A stretch of DNA of 64,000 nucleotides, taken from positions 62,001-126,000 of the forward strand of contig NZ_JAFCME010000008.1 in assembly GCF_018130065.1 (NCBI RefSeq), written 5' to 3'. The translations under genes and the position numbers were made by a program. This DNA is from Bradyrhizobium sp. AUGA SZCCT0158. Lineage in GTDB: Bacteria; Pseudomonadota; Alphaproteobacteria; Rhizobiales; Xanthobacteraceae. Shown piece after piece: positions 51,843 to 63,199 of the stretch. The notes under the pieces were generated by a model, which did not search any database, had not been told where the DNA came from, and saw only the letters and a program-made list of their open reading frames with translations. Numbering within the stretch: position 1 is the first letter of the stretch; every line of letters begins with the position of its first letter.

Positions 51843-53429
51843 TTAGTATCCGAGTGCGCAGCCATCCTTGCGGGGATCGGAGCCGCCGACCAGCGTGCCC
51901 TTGTCCCAGTCGATCCAGATCGCCTGGCCGCCGCCGAGCGGGCCGACCACACTGGTGGTCTTGTGCCCGATCTTCCTCAGGCCCTCGACGATATCAGCCG
52001 GCACGCTGTCCTCGAGCTGGTAGACGCCCTCGTAGTGCAGGCCCCGCGGCATATCGATCGCTTCCTGCACGTCGCAGCCATAGTCGATCATGTTGGTCAG
52101 CACATGGCTCTGGCCTACCGGCTGATACTGCCCGCCCATCACGCCGAACGGCATTAGCGCGCGGCCGTTTTTGGTCACGAGGCTCGGGATGATCGTATGC
52201 AGCGGCCGCTTGCCCGGCGCGATGCAATTGGGATGGCCGGGCTGGATCCGGAATCCGCCGGCGCGGTTCTGCAGCAGCACGCCGGTGTTGTTGGAAACGA
52301 TCGCCGAGCCGAACGAGTGCGCGATCGAGTTGATGAACGAGCAGACGTTGCGGTCCTTGTCGACCACCGTGATGTAGACGGTGGACGGATTCATCGGCGG
52401 CGCGACGTTGGGCAGGTCGAGCAGTCCGTCCATCCGGATCTTGCTGATGTGCTCTTCGGCGAACTCCTTGGCGAGGATGCCGGCAACATCGACGTGAACC
52501 TGCGCGGGGTCGCCGATATATTGCTCGCGCATCATGTAGGCGATGCGCGCGGCCTCGGCCTCGAGATGAAAACGCTCGACGCTCAGCGCGGGATATTTCG
52601 TCAGGTCGAAGCGCGAGAGGATGTTGAGCATGACCAGCATGGTGATGCCCGGGCCGTTCGGCGGGCACTGCCAGACGTCGTGGCCCTTATAGATGGTGCC
52701 GATCGGCGACGTCGTCTCGGTAGAGTGGGCTGCGAAATCCTCCAGCGTGTGCAGGCCGCCGATGCCGCGCAGGGTATCGACCATGTCCGCGGCGATCTCG
52801 CCGGTATAGAACGCGTCGCGGCCATTCCTGGCGATCGCGCGCAGCGTCTTGCCCAACTCAGGCTGGTGGATCACATCACCGGCGGAGGCGGGCTTGCCGT
52901 GCGGCAGCAAATAGCGCTCGGTGTTGGTGCCGTTCTTGAGTTTCTCGAAACCGTTCTTCCAGTCGAAGGCGATGCGCGGGGCGACGATGTAGCCTTCTTC
53001 CGCGGCCTTGATCGCCGGCTGCAGCAGGGTATCGAGGCCCATCTTGCCGTGGTCGCGCAGGATCGTATCCCAGGCGTCGATGCTGCCCGGAATGCTGACG
53101 GCGTGCGCCGAGGTCAGCGGCACCGAGTTGATCTTGCGCTCCAGATACCACTCGGCGTTTGCCGCCATCGGCGCGCGGCCGGAGCCGTTATAGGCGACGA
53201 TCTTTCCTTCGCCCTTGGGCTGGATCAGCGCAAAGCAATCGCCGCCGATGCCGGTCGATTGCGGCTCGATGACCCCAAGCAGCGCGCAGGCCGCGACCGC
53301 GGCATCCGCGGCGGTGCCGCCCGCGCGCATCACGTCGACCGCCACCAGCGCCGCGGCGGGATGCGAGGTCGCCACCATCGCGTTCTGGGCATGGACCGTC
53401 GAGCGGCCGGCGAAATGGAAATTCCTCAT
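51843..53429 (-). CDS. Gamma-glutamyltransferase family protein
   Basis: A 528-residue Ntn hydrolase that should cleave itself before its catalytic threonine. The threonine is in the motif STVYITVVDKDRN, aligned with TTHYSVVD of known enzymes; other motifs are GIGGDCFALI, NNTGVLLQNRAGGF and LMPFGVMGGQYQPVGQSHVL. It probably acts on gamma-glutamyl compounds (glutathione or modified amino acids). No signal peptide is evident, so a cytoplasmic location is possible. The start at 53429 (MRNFHFAGRS) is chosen by family comparison; a GTG at 53465 extends it by 12 residues. Confidence 0.9.
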   Translation of the reverse strand: MRNFHFAGRSTVHAQNAMVATSHPAAALVAVDVMRAGGTAADAAVAACALLGVIEPQSTGIGGDCFALIQPKGEGKIVAYNGSGRAPMAANAEWYLERKINSVPLTSAHAVSIPGSIDAWDTILRDHGKMGLDTLLQPAIKAAEEGYIVAPRIAFDWKNGFEKLKNGTNTERYLLPHGKPASAGDVIHQPELGKTLRAIARNGRDAFYTGEIAADMVDTLRGIGGLHTLEDFAAHSTETTSPIGTIYKGHDVWQCPPNGPGITMLVMLNILSRFDLTKYPALSVERFHLEAEAARIAYMMREQYIGDPAQVHVDVAGILAKEFAEEHISKIRMDGLLDLPNVAPPMNPSTVYITVVDKDRNVCSFINSIAHSFGSAIVSNNTGVLLQNRAGGFRIQPGHPNCIAPGKRPLHTIIPSLVTKNGRALMPFGVMGGQYQPVGQSHVLTNMIDYGCDVQEAIDMPRGLHYEGVYQLEDSVPADIVEGLRKIGHKTTSVVGPLGGGQAIWIDWDKGTLVGGSDPRKDGCALGY

Positions 53430-53633
53430 CAGGAAAGCTTTCTTTTCAGCGTTTTCTTTGGCCACGCCAAGGGTCGGGCGCGGGCTAACCGTGGGTTCTT
53501 GGCATATTCATCCCGGATTGGGCAATGGCTGGTATGCCAGAGATTTCACCACGAGGGCAGGCCGGCAAACGCAGGGGGTAGCGGCTGATTTTGCAGGGTT
53601 TCCCACTCGCTGCCCGCCTGATACACGGTCGCG

Positions 53634-54386
53634 ATGCCCCTCAAGGTCGCCACCTTCTATCAGTTCGCCGCGCTGCCGGATTTCCGGGAACTGCGCGAGC
53701 CCCTGCGCGCGTTCTGCGCGGGCCTTGGGCTGAAAGGCAGCGTGCTGCTGGCGCATGAGGGCATCAACGGCACGATCGCCGGCGAACCTGCCGCTATCGA
53801 CGCTCTGGTCGAGGAGTTGCAAGCAGGCGCCCTGCTCGGCGGCCGGCTCGACAATCTCGAACTCAAATTCTCCCAAGCCGCCACGATGCCGTTTGCGCGG
53901 CTGAAGATCCGGCTCAAGAAGGAAATCGTCACGCTGGGCGACGCGATTGCCGACCCGACCCGGCAGGTCGGCACCTATGTGGAGCCGGCCGACTGGAACG
54001 CGCTGATATCAGCGCCCGATACCCTCGTGATCGACACCCGCAACGCCTTCGAGGTCGCGATGGGGACGTTCGAAGGCGCGCTCGATCCCGGCATCAGGAG
54101 TTTTGGGCAGTTCAAGGATTTTGCCGCGCGGCAGCTGGATCCCGCCAAGCACCGCAGGATCGCGATGTTCTGCACCGGCGGCATTCGCTGCGAAAAGGCC
54201 AGCGCCTATTTGCTGGCGCAAGGATTTAGCGAAGTCTATCACCTCAAGGGCGGCATTCTTCGTTACCTGGAAGGCGTGCCGAAAGAACAAAGCCGCTGGC
54301 GCGGCGAATGCTTCGTGTTCGACGAGCGCGTAGCGCTTGGGCATGGCTTGCAGGAACGGCAGATCAGCGAGGGCTCTCATGAGTGA
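53634..54386 (+). CDS. trhO: tRNA uridine(34) hydroxylase, rhodanese-like (TrhO/YceA family)
   Basis: A 250-residue protein of the UPF0176 family, which makes 5-hydroxyuridine at position 34 of certain tRNAs. It has an acylphosphatase-like N-domain (LLAHEGINGTIAG) and a rhodanese domain with active-site cysteine in MFCTGGIRCEKASAYL, then the tail HLKGGILRYLEGVPKEQSRW with GECFVFDERVALG. Its stop overlaps the start of slyX by eight bases, giving a coupled pair. Confidence 0.92.
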   Translation: MPLKVATFYQFAALPDFRELREPLRAFCAGLGLKGSVLLAHEGINGTIAGEPAAIDALVEELQAGALLGGRLDNLELKFSQAATMPFARLKIRLKKEIVTLGDAIADPTRQVGTYVEPADWNALISAPDTLVIDTRNAFEVAMGTFEGALDPGIRSFGQFKDFAARQLDPAKHRRIAMFCTGGIRCEKASAYLLAQGFSEVYHLKGGILRYLEGVPKEQSRWRGECFVFDERVALGHGLQERQISEGSHE

Positions 54387-54594
54387 AGCCAATGCACTTG
54401 GCGAGCGCATCGACGCGCTGGAGATGCGGCTGACGTTTCAAGACGTAACCATCGAGACGCTGAACCAGACCATTACCGAACAGTGGAAGCAGATCGACGC
54501 CCTGACGCGCCAACTCGCGGAGCTGAAGGAGCGGCTGCAGGACGCCGAAAGCAACATCACCGGTCCGGTCAACGAACGGCCGCCGCATTATTGA
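54379..54594 (+). CDS. slyX: SlyX family protein
   Basis: A 71-residue coiled-coil protein: MSEANALGERIDALEMRLTF, FQDVTIETLNQTITEQWKQI and the C-terminal GPVNERPPHY, matching the SlyX signature ending PPHY. The role is unknown. It overlaps the trhO stop and ends near a hairpin. Confidence 0.92.
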   Translation: MSEANALGERIDALEMRLTFQDVTIETLNQTITEQWKQIDALTRQLAELKERLQDAESNITGPVNERPPHY

Positions 54595-54605
54595 GACAAC
54601 AAATG

Positions 54606-54634
54606 GAAACGGCCCCCGCCAGGGAGGCCGTTTC
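54606..54634 (+). terminator. Hairpin after slyX
   Basis: Perfect stem GAAACGGCC (54606-54614) / GGCCGTTTC (54626-54634) with an 11-base loop, 12 bp after the slyX stop. Only a weak T-run follows. Confidence 0.6.
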
Positions 54635-54671
54635 GTCAAACTCAACGCTGGTCAATAAAAACCAACGCTGC

Positions 54672-54938
54672 TTAATACCGTTCGCGCTCGATGATGACCT
54701 TGCGGTCGGGGTCGTAATCGCGCTTGCGCTTGATCACGACGGTCTCGTCGCGATCACGGTACTCACGCTCGCGGATCACCTCACGGTCGCGATAGCGGTC
54801 ACGGTCGACGCGGCCGACGGTGACGCCAGCGCCTCCCGTTCCAACGCCGACACCGACGCCGACATCCTGCGCACTCACCGGCTGAACGAAGGAAATTCCG
54901 GCTACCGCGACGGCAGCCATTACAAGATGCTTGATCAT
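54672..54938 (-). CDS. Small exported Arg/Asp-rich protein
   Basis: An 88-residue protein with a signal peptide (MIKHLVMAAVAVAGISFVQP, cleavage after VSAQ), a Val/Gly repeat (VGVGVGVGTG), and a highly charged tail of alternating Arg and Asp/Glu (RDRYRDREVIRER). The charged low-complexity tail suggests an extended region. It is convergent with slyX. No function known. Confidence 0.75.
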   Translation of the reverse strand: MIKHLVMAAVAVAGISFVQPVSAQDVGVGVGVGTGGAGVTVGRVDRDRYRDREVIREREYRDRDETVVIKRKRDYDPDRKVIIERERY

Positions 54939-55036
54939 CGCATGTTCCTCTCTGTGGATTTATCTCTGTGAGTTATCTGGGAGCAATTCGGGGTGATATG
55001 AATCGTTCCGGCGCAATCACGCACGCTGCAATTGCA

Positions 55037-55171
55037 CTACGCGTGCATGCCAAACCAGATCGCGAGCGCGATCATGGCAGCCACGATCGCGGCCCAGACC
55101 ACCGGCGCGGCTTGCTTCGAACTGCCGCTACGCGGCGAGTTGTTGGCGGCGTGGTTGAATTCAGTCTTCAT
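55037..55171 (-). CDS. 44-residue membrane microprotein
   Basis: MKTEFNHAANNSPRSGSSKQ, a hydrophilic head, then one hydrophobic helix AAPVVWAAIVAAMIALAIWF and GMHA. The single helix and soluble head suggest a tail-anchored or small accessory membrane protein. It lies 21 bp from the next minus-strand gene. Function unknown; the frame is short, but codon use resembles that of its neighbours. Confidence 0.6.
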   Translation of the reverse strand: MKTEFNHAANNSPRSGSSKQAAPVVWAAIVAAMIALAIWFGMHA

Positions 55172-55192
55172 CACATCACCCGCCAATAAGTG

Positions 55193-56570
<1,378 letters not shown>

Positions 56571-56922
56571 GTGAAAATTTTGTCGGTGCGTCAAAACGGT
56601 CCTCCACAACCGCACTAATGGCCCCCGCCCCCGGGATCAATAAGAATCAATATTGGTATTGCAGGCGGTTGTACGCCAATATGTTTACTATCCAACAGGA
56701 AAACACATTCCATGTGACCGCTAGGGTGCATATCCCGTATTTGTCCGGGCGCGTCCTTTCGATCGGGCATCCGCCGCAGCATTGCGCGCATTGATGGACC
56801 CATAAAAAGCTGAGGTCTCACAGCAATGGATCAACCGCTCCAATTCTCAGAAGAAGTTTTATAGCGCGTGTTCACCCATCCCTGAGATGCTGAACGAAAA
56901 TCAGCATCGTGAGGTACAGGTG
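56571..56922. other. Divergent promoter region of the LysR and TadE genes
   Basis: No gene is supported. Slightly A+T-richer than the surroundings. Inverted repeat ATATTGG (56650-56656) / CCAATAT (56676-56682) with 19 bases between, and a TTTTATA box near 56860 that could be a -10 element of the TadE gene. Confidence 0.4.
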
Positions 56923-57336
56923 ATGCGTAAACTGGTTCGTTGCTGCCGTGGCGTATCTGCGATCGAGTTTGCGATACTGGCGCCGGTGTTTCTGTTGCTG
57001 GTATTCGGAATAGTTGTCTTTGGCGCCTATCTGGCCATGGTCCACGGCGTGCAGCAGCTGGCCGCCGAAGCCGCCCGTTCGTCCATTGCGGGGATGAATG
57101 ATAGCGAGCGAAGGAGTCTCGCCGCGAGTTACGTCACCGCCAATGCATCGACCTATCCACTGCTTACGGCGAATGCGCTCTCCGTCAATGCCGCTGCATC
57201 GGCCGACGACGCCAACGTATACGTCGTCACGGTAAACTATGACGCGTCGCGTAGCTTCATCTATCAATTGCCGTTCGTTCCTGCCCCGCCATCCACGATC
57301 GTCCGCTCCGCGGCGATCCCGAATGGAGGGTTCTGA
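56923..57336 (+). CDS. TadE-like pilus-assembly protein
   Basis: A 137-residue protein with the TadE N-terminus MRKLVRCCRGVSAIEFAILA followed by a hydrophobic helix (PVFLLLVFGIVVFGAYLAMV), a type IV pilin-like transmembrane segment with the conserved Glu (AIEFA). The rest is a small pseudopilin-like domain. Such minor pseudopilins accompany Flp/Tad pili or secreted structures. The start at 56923 is preferred, as GAGGTACAGG lies just before it. Its stop is followed by the TadG-like gene after one base. Confidence 0.85.
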   Translation: MRKLVRCCRGVSAIEFAILAPVFLLLVFGIVVFGAYLAMVHGVQQLAAEAARSSIAGMNDSERRSLAASYVTANASTYPLLTANALSVNAAASADDANVYVVTVNYDASRSFIYQLPFVPAPPSTIVRSAAIPNGGF

Positions 57337-57337
57337 C

Positions 57338-59005
57338 TTGATAACGAAGCCGATATTCCGGCGGTTTCGCGCCGACGAGCGGGGCAACATAGCCATCATG
57401 GGTGCCGGCCTGATGGTCCTGGTGATCGGATGCACCGCGCTTGCGGTTGATCTTGGAACGATCTTCGCTGACCGGCGCAAGACCCAGAGCACCGCCGACC
57501 TCGCTGCCATTGTTGCTGCCAGCAATCTTTCCAATGCGGTGAACGCTGCGACGGCGACGGTCGTGAAAAACAACTATCCCGCAAGCTCGATGGTAAAGCT
57601 CGAACTCGGAACATACACTGCCAACAGCGCCGTTTCGCCGCAGACCCGCTTCGTGACACCGGGGGCCGGCACCGCGAATGCAGCACGCGTAACCTTGAAC
57701 ACCCAGACGCCGCTGTACTTTGCACGCGTCTTCACCGGCACCAACCAGTTCACGATAAAGACTTCAGCCACCGCGTCGTCGACCGCCATCGCGTCGTTTG
57801 CCATCGGCTCGAGATTGGCATCGGTGAATAACGGATTGATCAACGCCATGCTCGGCGCGACCCTCGGAACCAATCTGTCGCTATCGGTGATGGACTATGA
57901 AGCCCTCATCAGCGCTCGCATCGACGCGCTGGATTTTCTCTCCGCGTTGGCGACACGCATCAACCTGACCGGCGCCACCTACGACAGCGTGCTCACCAGC
58001 AACGTTAAAGTCGCCGACATCATCGCGGCGGCATTGACCACCCAGCAGACCGCCAATGGAGCGAACGCCGCGACAGCTGCGTTATCGACGATCTCGCAAG
58101 CCGTCTCCAGCAGCACGACAAAAATCAAGCCGGGATCACTGATCGACGTCGGTCCGTATGCCAATCTCCCTACGGGACAGAAAGCCAAGGTTGGCGTCGG
58201 CGTGTCGGCGCTTGATCTGGTGTCAGCCACGGGCCAGGTCGCAAATGGCACAAACCAGATCGCAACTTCCGTCAATCTCGGTTTGCCGGGCATCGCCAGC
58301 GCCTCCCTCACCGCGACCATCGGTGAGCGGCCGGTCGGCTCCGGATGGATTGCGCTCGGTACGAAAGGCGCCAGCGTGCATACTGCGCAGACCCGCATTC
58401 TGCTGTCGGTACAATTGGTCGGCAGCGGCGCTGTTCCCGTGGTCAATTTACCGCTGTACGTCGAAATAGCGTCCGGCACGGCCACGCTCAACGCCCTGAA
58501 CTGCGGACGCCCGAATATCAACACATCGACCGTCACGCTCGGCGTAACGCCCGGAATCGTCGATGCATGGATCGGCAACGTGACGACAGCCGAGCTGAAG
58601 AACTTCACAAGCAAGCCGAACCCGCCCGCAGCCACGCTGGTCAATCTGGGTGCAGTGACAGTCACCGGTCGCGCCCACGCCGGGATGGGCAACACGACCG
58701 CCAAGAGCGTCGACTTCAGCTACTCGGACATCCAATCCCAGGTCAAACGGACGATGACGACCACGAACTTCACTTCGTCCCTCACGTCGAGCCTGCTTGG
58801 GGATCTGTCGCTGTCCGTGAATGTGGGCCCGTTAGGACTTCCCGTTCCCGGACTCGGCTCGACCGTCAGCGGCATCCTTGGCGGTGCGACCGGTTCGATC
58901 GATCAATTGCTGGCCTCGGTGCTTGCGACGCTCGGTGTGGGTATCGGACAGGCCGACGTCTGGGTGCTTGGAATCCGCTGCGACGGAGCCGTGCTGGTAA
59001 ACTAG
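57338..59005 (+). CDS. TadG-like secreted protein (pilus-associated, large C-terminal domain)
   Basis: A 555-residue protein starting at TTG (LITKPIFRRFRADERGNIAI); GGAGGG stands before it. The N-terminal 40 residues are the TadG/TadE-like helix (MGAGLMVLVIGCTALAVDLG), followed by FADRRKTQSTADLAAIVAAS, a TadG signature. The C-terminal 450 residues are rich in Thr, Ser, Ala and Gly with regular alternating hydrophobics, and lack the von Willebrand-type domain of some TadGs. Only TadE and TadG are present; genes for the secretion ATPase and pilin are not in this window. Confidence 0.83.
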   Translation: MITKPIFRRFRADERGNIAIMGAGLMVLVIGCTALAVDLGTIFADRRKTQSTADLAAIVAASNLSNAVNAATATVVKNNYPASSMVKLELGTYTANSAVSPQTRFVTPGAGTANAARVTLNTQTPLYFARVFTGTNQFTIKTSATASSTAIASFAIGSRLASVNNGLINAMLGATLGTNLSLSVMDYEALISARIDALDFLSALATRINLTGATYDSVLTSNVKVADIIAAALTTQQTANGANAATAALSTISQAVSSSTTKIKPGSLIDVGPYANLPTGQKAKVGVGVSALDLVSATGQVANGTNQIATSVNLGLPGIASASLTATIGERPVGSGWIALGTKGASVHTAQTRILLSVQLVGSGAVPVVNLPLYVEIASGTATLNALNCGRPNINTSTVTLGVTPGIVDAWIGNVTTAELKNFTSKPNPPAATLVNLGAVTVTGRAHAGMGNTTAKSVDFSYSDIQSQVKRTMTTTNFTSSLTSSLLGDLSLSVNVGPLGLPVPGLGSTVSGILGGATGSIDQLLASVLATLGVGIGQADVWVLGIRCDGAVLVN

Positions 59006-59158
59006 CAATCCTCTCTGAAGGTTGAACCGGATTGGGGAATCCGGCGCTTCTCGATAACCATCGATTGAATAGCGATAGCCATCAAACGCTTGGCCAAGCC
59101 TCAACTGGCGTGTATCAGGAACGGCGTCTCTTACCCGATACATGGCTGGAACCAACGT

Positions 59159-60205
59159 TTGACCTCCTCTCCAACAATCAAACCGTTTCTCGACGTATTG
59201 TCCGGCCACCGTCAGCCGGTGCCGCCGGTCTGGATGATGCGGCAGGCCGGGCGTTATCTGCCCGAGTATCGCGAGCTGCGCGCCAAGGCCGGCGGCTTTC
59301 TCGATCTGTGCTTCACGCCGGAATACGCCGCCGAGGTGACGCTGCAGCCGATCCGCCGTTTCAACTTCGATGCCGCGATCATCTTTTCCGACATTCTCGT
59401 CATCCCCTACGCGCTCGGCCGTTCCGTACGCTTCGAGGCCGGCGAAGGCCCGCGGCTCGATCCCCTGGATACGCCGGAGCAAGTGACGAGCCTGGCCACG
59501 CAGGCCGACTTCAGCAAACTTGAACCGGTGTATGAAGCGCTGCGCCGCGTTCGCCGCGAGCTTGACCCCAACATCGCGCTGATCGGCTTCTGCGGCGCGC
59601 CGTGGACGGTGGCGACCTACATGGTCGCAGGCCAGGGCACGCCGGACCAGGCGCCGGCCCGGATGATGGCCTATCGCCATCCCCAGGCGTTTTCGAAGAT
59701 CATCGACGTGCTGGTCGAGAATTCGATCCAGTATCTGCTCGGCCAGCTCAAGGCCGGCGCCGACGTGCTGCAGATTTTCGACACCTGGGCCGGCGTGCTG
59801 CCGCCGCGCGAATTCCAGCGCTGGTCGATCGAGCCGGCCAAACGCATCGTCGCGGGCGTGCGCGCGCAAGTGCCCGATGCCAAGATCATCGGCTTTCCCC
59901 GCGGCGCAGGTGCAATGCTGCCCGCTTACGTCGAAGCGACCGCCGTCAATGCCGTCAGCATCGACTGGGCGGCCGAGCCGTCATTGATCCGCGAGCGCGT
60001 TCAGAACCGCGTCGCCGTGCAGGGCAATCTCGATCCGCTGGCGCTGATCGCCGGCGGTGCGGCGCTCGATCGCGCGGTCGACGACGTGCTGGCGAATTAC
60101 GCCAGCGGCCGGCTGATCTTCAATCTCGGCCACGGCATCCAGCCAGAAACGCCAATCGCGCATGTCGAGCAGATGATCAAGCGGGTGCGGGCGTATAAGG
60201 GCTAG
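59159..60205 (+). CDS. hemE: Uroporphyrinogen decarboxylase
   Basis: A 348-residue heme-pathway enzyme converting uroporphyrinogen III to coproporphyrinogen III. It contains the signature [38 protein letters not shown] with the catalytic Asp, and the C-terminal [17 protein letters not shown] start at TTG 59159 ([10 protein letters not shown]), which matches family N-termini, although an ATG at 59090 would add 23 residues. It stands alone among unrelated genes, and its last four bases overlap the end of the convergent GMC oxidoreductase gene. Confidence 0.92.
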   Translation: MTSSPTIKPFLDVLSGHRQPVPPVWMMRQAGRYLPEYRELRAKAGGFLDLCFTPEYAAEVTLQPIRRFNFDAAIIFSDILVIPYALGRSVRFEAGEGPRLDPLDTPEQVTSLATQADFSKLEPVYEALRRVRRELDPNIALIGFCGAPWTVATYMVAGQGTPDQAPARMMAYRHPQAFSKIIDVLVENSIQYLLGQLKAGADVLQIFDTWAGVLPPREFQRWSIEPAKRIVAGVRAQVPDAKIIGFPRGAGAMLPAYVEATAVNAVSIDWAAEPSLIRERVQNRVAVQGNLDPLALIAGGAALDRAVDDVLANYASGRLIFNLGHGIQPETPIAHVEQMIKRVRAYKG

Positions 60206-61815
60206 CGCGCATCCTCTAAAATCATATCCGAGGCTTTTTCGGCGATCATGATGGTCGGCGCGTTGGTATTGCCGGACATCAGGTCCGGCATGATGGAGGC
60301 ATCGACCACGCGCAGGCCCTCGATGCCGCGCACGCGCAAGCGCTGATCGACCACGGCCAGCGGATCGTTGCCCATCCGGCAGGTCGAGGTCGGATGATAG
60401 ACCGTGCTGCCGGTGCGGCGGCAGAAATCCAGCAACTCGTCGTCGCTCGCGACTTTCGGGCCGGGATCGACCTCGCCGACCGCAAATGGCTTGAGCGCCG
60501 GCGCCGCGAGAATCTTGCGCAATATCCTGATGCCGTCGATGAAGGCGCGGCGGTCGGTTTCGGTCGCGAGATAATTGATACGGATTTCCGGCGCCACGCT
60601 CGGGTCCGCGCTCTTGATGCGCAGCGAGCCGCGGCTTTCGGGACGCAGCTGGCATACCGAGGCCGTGAAGCCCGATTGCGCATGCAGCTTCTCGCCCATC
60701 TTGTCGGTCGAGAACGGCAGGAAGTGAATCTGGATATCGGGCGAGGCCAAACGGGGACTGGTCTTGAAGAACGCGCCCGAGGTGCCGGCCGCGATCGTCA
60801 GCGCGCCCTTGCGGAACGCCGCATATTGCAGACCGGCCATCACTCGCCGAACCGGGTTGTTGACGATGTCGTTCAGCGTGATGGATTGGGCGCAACGCGT
60901 CACCAGGCGGACCTGCAAATGATCCTGCAGATCGTTGCCGACACCTTGCGCGTCGAGCACCACTTCGATGCCGTGGCTCTTCAGGAGGTCGGCGGGGCCG
61001 ACGCCGGAGAGCTGCAGCAATTGCGGCGAATTATATGCGCCGCTGGAAACCAGGATTTCCTTGCGCGCCCGTGCAATGCGCACGCGGCCTTCCTGCTTGT
61101 ACTCGACCGCTTTGGCGCGGCGGCCTTCGAACAAAATGCGCTGCGCCAGCGCCGAGGTTTCGATGTGCAGATTGCTGCGGTTCTTCGCGGGGCGAAGATA
61201 GGAGAACGCCGAACTGGCGCGGCGGCCGCGCCGCGTCGTGGTCTGGAAGAATCCCGCGCCTTCCTGGGTCGCGCCGTTAAAATCCGGATTGGTCGGGATG
61301 CCGACTTCAGCGGCTGCGACAACGAAAGCTTCCGACAAGGGATCGTGATGCCGCCAGTCCGACACCGGCAGCGGACCGCCGGAACCGTGATACTTGTCGC
61401 CGCCGCGTTGTTGATTTTCGGCCTTCTTGAAATAGGGCAGCACGTCGTCATAGCCCCAGCCGGCATTGCCGCGCTGGCGCCAGCGATCATAGTCCTCGTG
61501 CTGGCCGCGCACATACAGCAGGCCGTTGATCGAGCTCGATCCGCCCAGCACCTTGCCGCGCGGCTGAAACACCTGCCGGCCGTTCAAGCCCGGCTCGGGC
61601 TCGGTCTGGTACATCCAGTTGAGGGATTTTTCCTTGAACAGCTTGCCGTAGCCGAGCGGCACGTGGATCCAGAGATTGCTGTCCTTTGGTCCGGCCTCCA
61701 GCAACAACACCGAATGCTTGCCGTCCGCGCTCAGCCGGTTGGCGAGCACGCAGCCGGCCGAGCCGGCACCGACGATGACGTAATCGAATTCGGAAGCGTC
61801 GTTATTATTGTTCAT
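60202..61815 (-). CDS. GMC-family FAD oxidoreductase (choline dehydrogenase-like)
   Basis: A 537-residue enzyme. FAD motif [20 protein letters not shown] at residues 10-30, GMC signature 1 [19 protein letters not shown], signature 2 [15 protein letters not shown], and the C-terminal catalytic pair His ([11 protein letters not shown]) and Asn ([10 protein letters not shown]). Substrates of this family are alcohols such as choline, long-chain alcohols or polyethylene glycol. No betaine gene is adjacent. The gene is convergent with hemE, overlapping by four bases. Confidence 0.92.
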   Translation of the reverse strand: MNNNNDASEFDYVIVGAGSAGCVLANRLSADGKHSVLLLEAGPKDSNLWIHVPLGYGKLFKEKSLNWMYQTEPEPGLNGRQVFQPRGKVLGGSSSINGLLYVRGQHEDYDRWRQRGNAGWGYDDVLPYFKKAENQQRGGDKYHGSGGPLPVSDWRHHDPLSEAFVVAAAEVGIPTNPDFNGATQEGAGFFQTTTRRGRRASSAFSYLRPAKNRSNLHIETSALAQRILFEGRRAKAVEYKQEGRVRIARARKEILVSSGAYNSPQLLQLSGVGPADLLKSHGIEVVLDAQGVGNDLQDHLQVRLVTRCAQSITLNDIVNNPVRRVMAGLQYAAFRKGALTIAAGTSGAFFKTSPRLASPDIQIHFLPFSTDKMGEKLHAQSGFTASVCQLRPESRGSLRIKSADPSVAPEIRINYLATETDRRAFIDGIRILRKILAAPALKPFAVGEVDPGPKVASDDELLDFCRRTGSTVYHPTSTCRMGNDPLAVVDQRLRVRGIEGLRVVDASIMPDLMSGNTNAPTIMIAEKASDMILEDAR

Positions 61816-61876
61816 TGGTTCCCCCGGGCACTATCCGGCGTCCCTCCTCCCTATGCAACGATGTGGGATGATCACG

Positions 61877-61903
61877 GGCGATGCACCGTTCGGGTGCATC
61901 GCC
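61877..61903. other. Perfect hairpin in the gap upstream of the GMC gene
   Basis: 11-bp arms GGCGATGCACC / GGTGCATCGCC with a five-base loop, between the enoyl-CoA hydratase stop and the GMC start. No T-run follows on either strand, so a terminator is doubtful; a repeat or an mRNA leader structure is possible. Confidence 0.4.
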
Positions 61904-61952
61904 ACACAGGATGCCAGCCATGGAAAACAGGTAGCGGGGGCGTCCGATAGGG

Positions 61953-62729
61953 TCAAGTTGCCGCAAGCTTTGAGAAATCCGGCGGGCGGCGCTCGGCGAA
62001 TGCCGTGAAGGCTTCGCGCGCCTCCATCGTCTTCAACCGTTCCGCGAACCGTTCACTCTCTGCCAGTATCTGCGCCATCAACATCTCGGGATTGCGCATC
62101 AGCCGCTTGGTCGTGCTGACGGCACCGGCCGGTTGCCTGGCGAGACGTCCCGCAAGCGCCTTTGCCTCGGCATCGAGCCGGTCGAGCGGCACGACGCGGT
62201 TGGCAATGCCCCACGCAAGCGCGGAGGCAGCATTCACGGCCTCACCAAGCGCAAACATCTCAAAGGCGCGCGCATAACCGATCCGAAGCGGCATCAGCAG
62301 GCTGGAGGCGGCTTCCGGCACCAGTGCCAGATTGACGAACGGCGTTGAAAGCAGCGCGTTTTCGGCCAGCACCACGAGATCGCAATGCAGCAGCATCGTG
62401 GTCCCGACGCCGACGGCGCGTCCGTGGACCGCGGCAACCAGCGGGCGGCTGGATTGTGCGAGCGATTTCAGGAAGCGGCTGACGTGGCGCTCGCCCTGCA
62501 TCTGGCCGGTGGCAATCGCCGCGAACTCGCCGACGTCGTTGCCGGCAGTGAACATGTCGCCTTCGCCCCGGATCAGGACCACGCGGACGGCGGGATCGGT
62601 CTCCGCACCCTGGATCGCGTCCGCCAGCGCGCCGTACATCGCGTTTGTCAGCGCGTTCTTCTTGTCGGGTCGCGCCATCGTCAGAATCAGAATGCCGCCG
62701 TCGTTTTCGATTTTGATGTGTTCGGTCAC
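61953..62729 (-). CDS. Enoyl-CoA hydratase/isomerase family protein
   Basis: A 258-residue crotonase. The start is GTG at 62729 (VTEHIKIENDGG) with GGAGAAG upstream, and it overlaps the MarR stop (GTGA). Motifs: GEGDMFTAGNDVGEF for the first oxyanion loop and HGRAVGVGTTMLLHCDLVV for the second; the glutamates of a standard hydratase are not all obvious (PFVNLALVPEAASS), so it may be an isomerase or hydrolase. It is transcribed with, and probably controlled by, the MarR protein. Confidence 0.88.
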   Translation of the reverse strand: MTEHIKIENDGGILILTMARPDKKNALTNAMYGALADAIQGAETDPAVRVVLIRGEGDMFTAGNDVGEFAAIATGQMQGERHVSRFLKSLAQSSRPLVAAVHGRAVGVGTTMLLHCDLVVLAENALLSTPFVNLALVPEAASSLLMPLRIGYARAFEMFALGEAVNAASALAWGIANRVVPLDRLDAEAKALAGRLARQPAGAVSTTKRLMRNPEMLMAQILAESERFAERLKTMEAREAFTAFAERRPPDFSKLAAT

Positions 62730-63199
62730 TGCACTTCTCCTCTTGGAAACCTGGTTTGAAAACTGGTGAGCCAGCGCGCGACGATTTCGATTTCGGCGTC
62801 GGTGAATCCCTCGGCGAGGCGTGCGTTGATTTCGGCAAGCCCGGCCTTCGATTGTGCCAGTGCCACGCGCCCGACCGGCGTCAGCCAAAGCCGCCACGCG
62901 CGGCCGTCATCCGGATCGGCGCGCCGCTCGATCAGGCGAGCCGCCGTCATCCGGTCCACCAGGCCGCTGATGCCGGGCGGACCGAGGTCCAGCGCCGCAC
63001 CCGCCTCGCCCATCAGGGCCCCGTCGTGTTGACCGAGGATAAAGAGCAAGCCGGATTGCGCGGCCGTCACCCCGTTCCTCTCTGTCTTCGTGGCGACCCA
63101 TCGCTGCAGCCGCCGCTGCGCGACGTTGAGCAGGAAGACCAGCCGGCGGTCCGGGCGGGAGGTCACTTGCGGACGCGCTCCTGGGAATTTAGTTCGCAT
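62726..63199 (-). CDS. MarR-family regulator
   Basis: A 157-residue winged-helix protein. Recognition region: TAAQSGLLFILGQHDGALMG, PPGISGLVDRMTAARLIERR, followed by the wing ADPDDGRAWRLWLTPVGR. It is the first gene of a two-gene unit with the enoyl-CoA hydratase-like gene, suggesting it senses an acyl-CoA or aromatic-acid intermediate. Confidence 0.88.
   Translation of the reverse strand: MRTKFPGARPQVTSRPDRRLVFLLNVAQRRLQRWVATKTERNGVTAAQSGLLFILGQHDGALMGEAGAALDLGPPGISGLVDRMTAARLIERRADPDDGRAWRLWLTPVGRVALAQSKAGLAEINARLAEGFTDAEIEIVARWLTSFQTRFPRGEVQ

Noticed and set aside
61877..61903. The hairpin as a strong terminator of the enoyl-CoA hydratase gene
   Set aside because: No T-run follows the stem on either strand.
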